Below are positions 58,398-64,000 of a stretch of 64,000 nucleotides of DNA, piece after piece. Location: the NCBI GenBank assembly GCA_014871385.1, contig CM026423.1, positions 22,343,792 to 22,407,791 of the forward strand, written 5' to 3'. Within the stretch, counting starts at the first letter, position 1; every line of letters starts with the position of its first letter. Origin of the DNA: Ceratodon purpureus (taxonomy: Eukaryota; Streptophyta; Bryopsida; Pseudoditrichales; Ditrichaceae). Under the pieces are notes generated by a model. It was not told the origin of the DNA. It did no database searches and saw only the letters and a program-made list of their open reading frames with translations. Both the position numbers and the translations under genes were made by a program.

Positions 58398-61300
58398 TTA
58401 TTGACTGAACACATGAGTACAAAATAATCTCACTTGTCTTAGGCAAGTAATTGTGATGGCAGGGCCAGCATCTTCGGACTCATCCTGTAATGCCGTCGAT
58501 ATTGTTAGTGATTCATACACGTAAAGGTTGCAGACTGACTACATTCATACAGAAATGTCCCACATACGTTATAGATGCCGGCTACCGTTTGATCATTACT
58601 TTATAGCATTCAGAATTTCATTTTCATAAATAAAGTAACGAATGTACAGAACTAAGAACTATATAAGTTTGTTTATTGAATAATGAATCATTAACATAAT
58701 CCACAATCCAAGCTGCCTCTAAACGAAGGACGGATGAAGGACATAGTACGAGGTGACAGACTTACCTCCGCCACATGCGCACGCTTCGGCATATCCCCTT
58801 CCCTAATTTCACATTCTTCAATAATATCCTTATGACGCTGACCAGTCACCGAGCGAGCCTCATCATGGACAAGTGCTTGCTGTTTTTTTAAATCTGCAAT
58901 TCTCTTCAACAGCTTCAACACAAACGGGTCTGACTGAAGTCGACCTTCACTCATATGCTCTAACCCCATGCTCGCAGTATTCAACATGTTGTCCTCTGCG
59001 ATATTCTTCATTTTCGCAACGTTTGTTATCTGGGGCTCCACCGTTATTCGATGACGACACTACCCTCTCCATCGGTACTGTCAGCGTCCTGTTCCCCGTC
59101 CACGTCTACTGCGCTTGGCAAATCAGCTTCCATTGGTAACACAGTATCAGCTCCATGCATTAGGTTACTAGCTTTTTTATTGTTACCTGTGCGTCTCCCA
59201 TATCCTTTGTCCCGTTTCATCTCCGCGTCAATTTCGTGAGGTTCGGGTGATCTCCTGTATCCCTTCCGTAGTCTTTCTCGTACACCAACCTCCCCCGATG
59301 GTCATGTTCTCCCGAAATTCACTCGGCTTGCGTTGGCTTTGCTACAGTCCACTGATTTCTTGATATTCGCTGGATTTTCCAACTCCCTCTTCAGCGATCT
59401 CCACGTTCAGTCTGAAACGTCATCCGGTTTCGGGAACTTAGCTTTGATTTTCTTCCACAGGCTGGCACGCCTTAGTGACACCCCCCTTGCAATAACCTCT
59501 TTCACAATTTCGAATTTCAATGGATGACTATACTCCCATGTGTGCTGGATCCACTCTGCTATTTCTAGAATAGCATCCCGTGGTTGTTGGTTGATAACCC
59601 CTATGGCTGGGTCTAATTTCTGGGACAGTAGCATGACTTCCTTCCGCCAATCAGACACGCCTACGCCGTAAGGCTTGCCTGTGAACTGATCGACCTTCAA
59701 GTAGTTCCTCGGTAATCCTTCACGTCGACGTCTGTCTCCTTCTCTGTCACGAACGAGCTTCTCATGTCTCCTCTCCTTTCTCTTCTGGGCTTCGGTTTCA
59801 TCCTCATAACGTTCTGCTACTAAGTCGACAACATTATCCGGTGCACCACTCCCGTCGTCTTGACCTTCCTCTATCTCTTCATGGTACTCGGATTCGCTAC
59901 CGTCACCACTTTCACTGTCACTGTCATCATCGTAGAAAGTGTATGTGGGGGGTTCCTGAAACGTTTCTCCTCGAGCAGATGATGGTGTTTCAGTGAAAGT
60001 GGCCTCCACGGCCCTTGCTGGCTCCTGACTCACATGACAGTATCAGTCATAAAGCTATTCCATCTAACTAGCATCTGGACTCCGTAATTCACTTAATGAC
60101 ACATTTCTGTTGAGTCGGTGAAAGCAACAGTCTTCTTACATTCCCTTACGAACTGTAACTTGGCGGAGAGATACACATATTTAATTCATTTATTTTAAAA
60201 AGTCCCAACTACAACACAGGCCACCATCCAATCTGCGTTCATTAGGTATTACTAATGCGTGACTGTAATGTTGGCAACCTACTACTACATTCGATTTAAC
60301 CCGCCCTGATATCATTTTCTATTGTTCCAATTTACAGAGAAGGTTTAAGAAGTGGAGTGTTCATTACTAAATCCGTGCACAATCATATCATTTGAACAAT
60401 TACGTGAAACTGTTTTTCCCTCTACCAATATGGAACAGTACCTCAATAGCCACTTCTTTATTGTATGGAGATGACGATTTCCTGCGTATCCCTTGCGTGG
60501 AAGCACTGTTTAACACTTGGCATGAAGAAGTTCTTGGTGTTCTTCCCTCCTTCTCCTGCATTGGATTCTTCTGTCGTGAAACATGATCTGCATCGGAGTG
60601 TTAGTAACGTCTAATAAATTCAAATGCTTCATATGTCAGTACTTAGTCACTATGTCTTACTTGATGTAAACATTCTACTCTATACAACCGAGTCCTTTAC
60701 GGTATGAACGCTTCAAGTAATTTTATCGTTCTTAACATACATCCGAATTTGATATTGCAAAAACCAGGAGTTCAGAAGCATGTACATACGAAAAGAACTA
60801 ACATTAGGAATAAATCAGAATAGGCTTTCAGTACCATTTTGTGAAGCGTCGACTGCGGGAGGTGCTGTGTCGTCCGCGTGTCCTGACTTAGAGTTACTCC
60901 TCTCCCGAGTGGCTTCATTGTTGGTAGTCCCACGCAGTACTTGGTCATCCGATGAAGTTCTCAATTCACCTCTGTCATTGCCCACTGTAGTAACTCCACC
61001 GCTCCGTCCTGTAGACCTCGTATTCGGATGCTGTCGGGGTGGACGAAATTGTGGAGCGACAGTAGTAGATGGTACATCCTTCGTGGCTGCAGATTCTTTT
61101 GCTGTTGTAACAGCCGAATTCTTAGCACTTGCCAAAGCGGGGGAGACTGAAGTCGTAGTCTTTGTAGAAGATCCACCAACATCACCTGCAGCATGTCTAA
61201 CACTGACCTTGGACCTACTCTTTCCCCCCTTCGAAGAAGAGGCCTCTCCATGAAAAGACTATTCATCTCGACGTGGAGGAGGTGGTTCCTTCCACTGAAC

Positions 61301-63145
61301 AAACTTTTCATTTCTCCGCTCGGAGGAAGGACGGGGAGCCATACTCTACACAAGACATCATTATAAAGAAAACCATGTACAATCCTAATACACATACTAT
61401 TTTGTTTAAGTCCCCTGAATAGTATATCTTATGTACACTACAACATAACTCTATCACTGTAAAATAGATTCTACCGTGAACTACTTTTTTTCGCATGCAT
61501 AAGTTATGAACCGCATATTACTAGCATCCGAATATTCTTAGTCTTACCAAATTTTTAACATATGTCACATACGATGTACAACGTTCATCTTGTAATCGGT
61601 AATGTATAACTGTGGACCTACTGAAGACCTCTCTTAACGTATCTAAGTTTTTTGGAAAAACAAAGCTTCTCAATCTGTAATTCACCAGAACTAGCCATTA
61701 TGACCCACTCTTGTACATGCTTATACAGACAAAATTAAAGTCAGAACAGTGTATCAACACAGAATAGGTTTTCCGGTCTAGATGCACTACATATCAGCAT
61801 TATTTCTAAAACATTTGCGACTTTGTCTATGTGTCATGGGACGACTATAGATAATTTGTTTTAGTCATTTTCTTTTTGGAAAAAAAAAAAAGTGCAGATT
61901 GAAACTTACTATACTGAAGTCCTCACCCGAGGACGACGCTGATGTTGTGCTTGTGTTTGCCGCCTCCCAACTTCCTTCAGTTTCACTGCTCTCTTCAGAT
62001 GTCTGGAATGAATCGTCCTCAATATCTTCTTCAGAACACCTTTGTGCGTCAGAGTCTTCGCATTCTTCGTCGCTGCCGTAGCTAGAGCTGTCGGTTAAGA
62101 CGTCCTCCTCGGTGCTTCCAGGGGAGTTGTAGCTTTTGCCAGTGGACCGCCGAGGCAGGTATTCCTCACCACTGCTACTCTCTAATGGAGTTCTCCCTCG
62201 ATGACTTGGGCCTACCTCTCCTATGTCTGCATCTAACCCTTCTGATGACCACGACGAAACCGCGGAAGGAGTCCTGATTTCACCATTAACTAAAGCAGTT
62301 CTCGCCTCCTCCAAGGCTTGCTCATTTTGTTTCCTGTAATTGTGCTCTCAAACAAGATACTTGTCAAGCATCAATTACAATACCAATGCCATACACTTCA
62401 GAATGACAGAAACGCATCATAACATTCTAATCTCCCATGGTGCATAGTCTAATACTGTACGTACTTTAGCCTAGAGCATCGTCTGTCCGTCTTATCTACA
62501 CAATTGCTAAATATTTAACAACTACAAACAACAATCAGCACAGAAAGTTGACAAGGAATAGCTCGCATTGAAACCCCAGCAAACCCTGGCCGCCGAATAC
62601 GTGATACTAAGTTACCTAAGTTGACAGGAGGCATGCAGTGCGAGATAGGGGAGACGACAGCATTATTAACGGGATGTATAACCTGGGGTTCTGTGCCTCG
62701 CCCCATGACTTCAGAAATTTTCATCCAAATTTGAAGACACCCAGAACATTCCATTACAGTTAGTCGTGCGCAAAGTTCAAATTAGATATCGGTTCCACGT
62801 CCGAGTTGTAAAAAAACACCTCGAGGAGTACCTCCCATTACTCCAGAAAAGTCACAAAACATGCTACAATGTCGGGAAAGCAGCGCTTATTATTGCTGAG
62901 GCGGTTACTCTTCACGGCAACCTCATTATCTTTCTAAATGCTCCTTAATTTGGACTCTCACAACAGAACTTCACATGATTCACCCATCGACAAAGAATTA
63001 CTACACTGAACTTACTAAATAAATAAAAAGTGAAGAAGGTCTGACGGACTTACACCCAGTTAGTCACTCCTGTTTGCTGCCGCAGGAGTTTGTCGTTTTC
63101 CACTATCGTTTCATACCTTTTCAGTACGTACTCGGGAACCTTCAT
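58398..63145 (-). pseudogene. Transposase_24-like (En/Spm-associated) gene or pseudogene
   Basis: Minus-strand pieces with matching phases: 63145-63054 (MKVPEYVLKRYETIVENDKL), 62333-61910 (acidic, Ser-rich), 61345 or 61258 to 60835, 60587-60442, 60024 to about 59410, up to about 59041-58766 and 58484-58398. The central part has YGVGVSDWRKEVMLLSQKL, IQHTWEYSHPLKFEIVKEVI and SLWKKIKAKFPKPDD; the following stretch, KKSVDCSKANASRVNFGRT then PSGEVGVRERLRKGYRR, resembles the plant transposase family found with En/Spm elements (Pfam PF03004). A coiled-coil tail (LLKRIADLKKQQALVHDEA) follows. In-frame stops lie at 61261-61259 (TAG), 59409-59407 (TGA), 59304-59302 (TGA) and 59046-59044 (TAA). Splicing at the AG ending at 61259 would skip the first, and an intron between 59.41 and 59.04 kb would remove the rest at the cost of the transposase-like stretch. 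So it is either decaying or unusually spliced. The last codon sits in CAATAAAA, a possible poly(A) signal. Confidence 0.5.
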
Positions 63146-64000
63146 AATCAGTCCGTTAGCAACTGATCATGCTTTGAGCGACCAACCGAAGTATTGTGGA
63201 GCTTGAAAACTCTTCGATGGAACTATATCGAACTGGGTTGATCTAGTGCGTGAAGGTCGTTGACGGCAGCTCTTATCTGTTCCTCCAACCGCATGCCTCG
63301 TCCGCCCGGATAGGAGTGCGAAATTCAGCAAAACATCGAGCGATCCATGGTATTACTTAGCTCTTCAAACCCTAACTAGGGATAACTAATGTGTCACCCA
63401 TATCAGTCATTGCTTGTGTTTATGATGAATAATCAGGGTTGGTTTTGTGGGTTTCCGCGGGTCACCTCAAATTCATTACAATCGACTACTTAGGCATAGG
63501 GTCTATATTAGGTTTTCTTACATTCCAGTTACAATGTAGTTTCATATGATTGTCAACTACAATTTCTTGACAAAGCAGTACAACCTCTCCTCTGTTAATT
63601 CTGTTACTGCCGTGTTTTTGCGGGGTTACAGAACTTGAATATGCTCAAAGATTCATGCTACAGATTCTGTGAAACAGTAGATAGACATTTTTGTCAAATC
63701 TGAACTTGAAGATTAATGTGGCGTGATATTTATTGGGTTACTGTGTTCATCGGCAGTGGACTGATACATAGTGTATTCTCTATCTTCGATTGAACAGGCC
63801 TACTCAGCTGTGGAAGGAGTTCAACGCGCTTATTGATGTTCAATGACCATATCTTAGTCCAAAGACACCTTGTAAGAAACCAACGCACACAAACAACTCA
63901 CATTTTATTTCATGATTTATAATTGTTTATATATAATGCTTTCACATAACAGGAAATTATGAGTGCGTGTAGATATCAAACAATTGTCTCTGACTTCTTT
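63146..64000. other. Upstream region and window end
   Basis: Presumed promoter side of the minus-strand gene starting at 63145. No coding frame, RNA gene or transposon end was recognised. Confidence 0.4.

Noticed and set aside
60961-61395. 144-codon minus-strand frame
   Set aside because: It is a shadow of the Ser/Thr-rich exon at 61258-60835, whose phase links to neighbouring exons.
62515-62754. Minus-strand frame between the first two exons of the transposase-like gene
   Set aside because: The donor at 63054 (phase 2) joins directly and in frame to 62333, so this piece is best read as intron; an alternative exon cannot be excluded.
1-64000. tRNA, rRNA or CRISPR features
   Set aside because: No cloverleaf with a proper T-loop, no rRNA-like stretch and no spaced direct-repeat array was seen; CRISPR is not expected in a plant nuclear genome.

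Overview
The window is nuclear DNA of a land plant. Its genes have many short GT-AG introns. It encodes plant-type sucrose-phosphatase, an AP2/ERF factor, a plastid-type J-domain/ferredoxin protein, an ASPM-like spindle protein and malate synthase, separated by long AT-rich, transposon-filled stretches. The style of the proteins and the spacing fit a bryophyte, most probably a moss; that assignment is an inference and no species is claimed. Gene models were built by hand from conserved protein frames, GT/AG (once GC/AG) borders and phase arithmetic; each of the five multi-exon main genes closes exactly in frame, and the ERF gene is one uninterrupted frame.

Layout: (1) 1-4.6 kb: the tail of a possible gene at the left edge, then sucrose-6-phosphate phosphatase on the minus strand (8 exons, about 514 aa, with an unusual N-terminal extension resembling a plastid transit peptide). 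(2) 4.6-18.6 kb: AT-rich DNA with simple repeats and several non-autonomous transposons: a 2.1-kb CACTA element with a TGA target duplication sitting inside a decayed reading frame, a 344-bp element with TA flanks, and an 871-bp element with TTAA flanks. (3) 18.8-23.0 kb: acetyl-CoA synthetase, plus strand, 12 exons, 672 aa, no transit peptide and a C-terminal SKL. (4) 23-32 kb: AT-rich DNA with eroded transposon-like coding pieces. (5) 32.5-53.8 kb: a gene-dense island with ASPM-like protein (18 exons, 1,831 aa), a single-exon AP2/ERF protein, a plastid-type DnaJ-ferredoxin protein (9 exons, 363 aa) and malate synthase (minus, 5 exons, 559 aa). (6) 55-57 kb: a terminal-inverted-repeat element and a 5'-truncated LINE remnant. 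(7) 58.4-63.1 kb: a minus-strand multi-exon gene or pseudogene resembling En/Spm-associated plant transposase proteins.

How the genes relate: acetyl-CoA synthetase with a peroxisomal tag and malate synthase (C-terminus ARM, also PTS1-like) are consecutive steps of acetate/glyoxylate metabolism, and sucrose-phosphatase is the last step of sucrose synthesis. Together they touch both ends of an acetate/lipid-to-sucrose route. They lie 28-50 kb apart on different strands, so this may be chance. The other genes (spindle, ERF, plastid J-protein) have no evident link. The most noteworthy signals are the extended sucrose-phosphatase, the SKL-tailed acetyl-CoA synthetase, a run of RRxS[VI] motifs in the ASPM protein, and the transposon nested inside an old reading frame.
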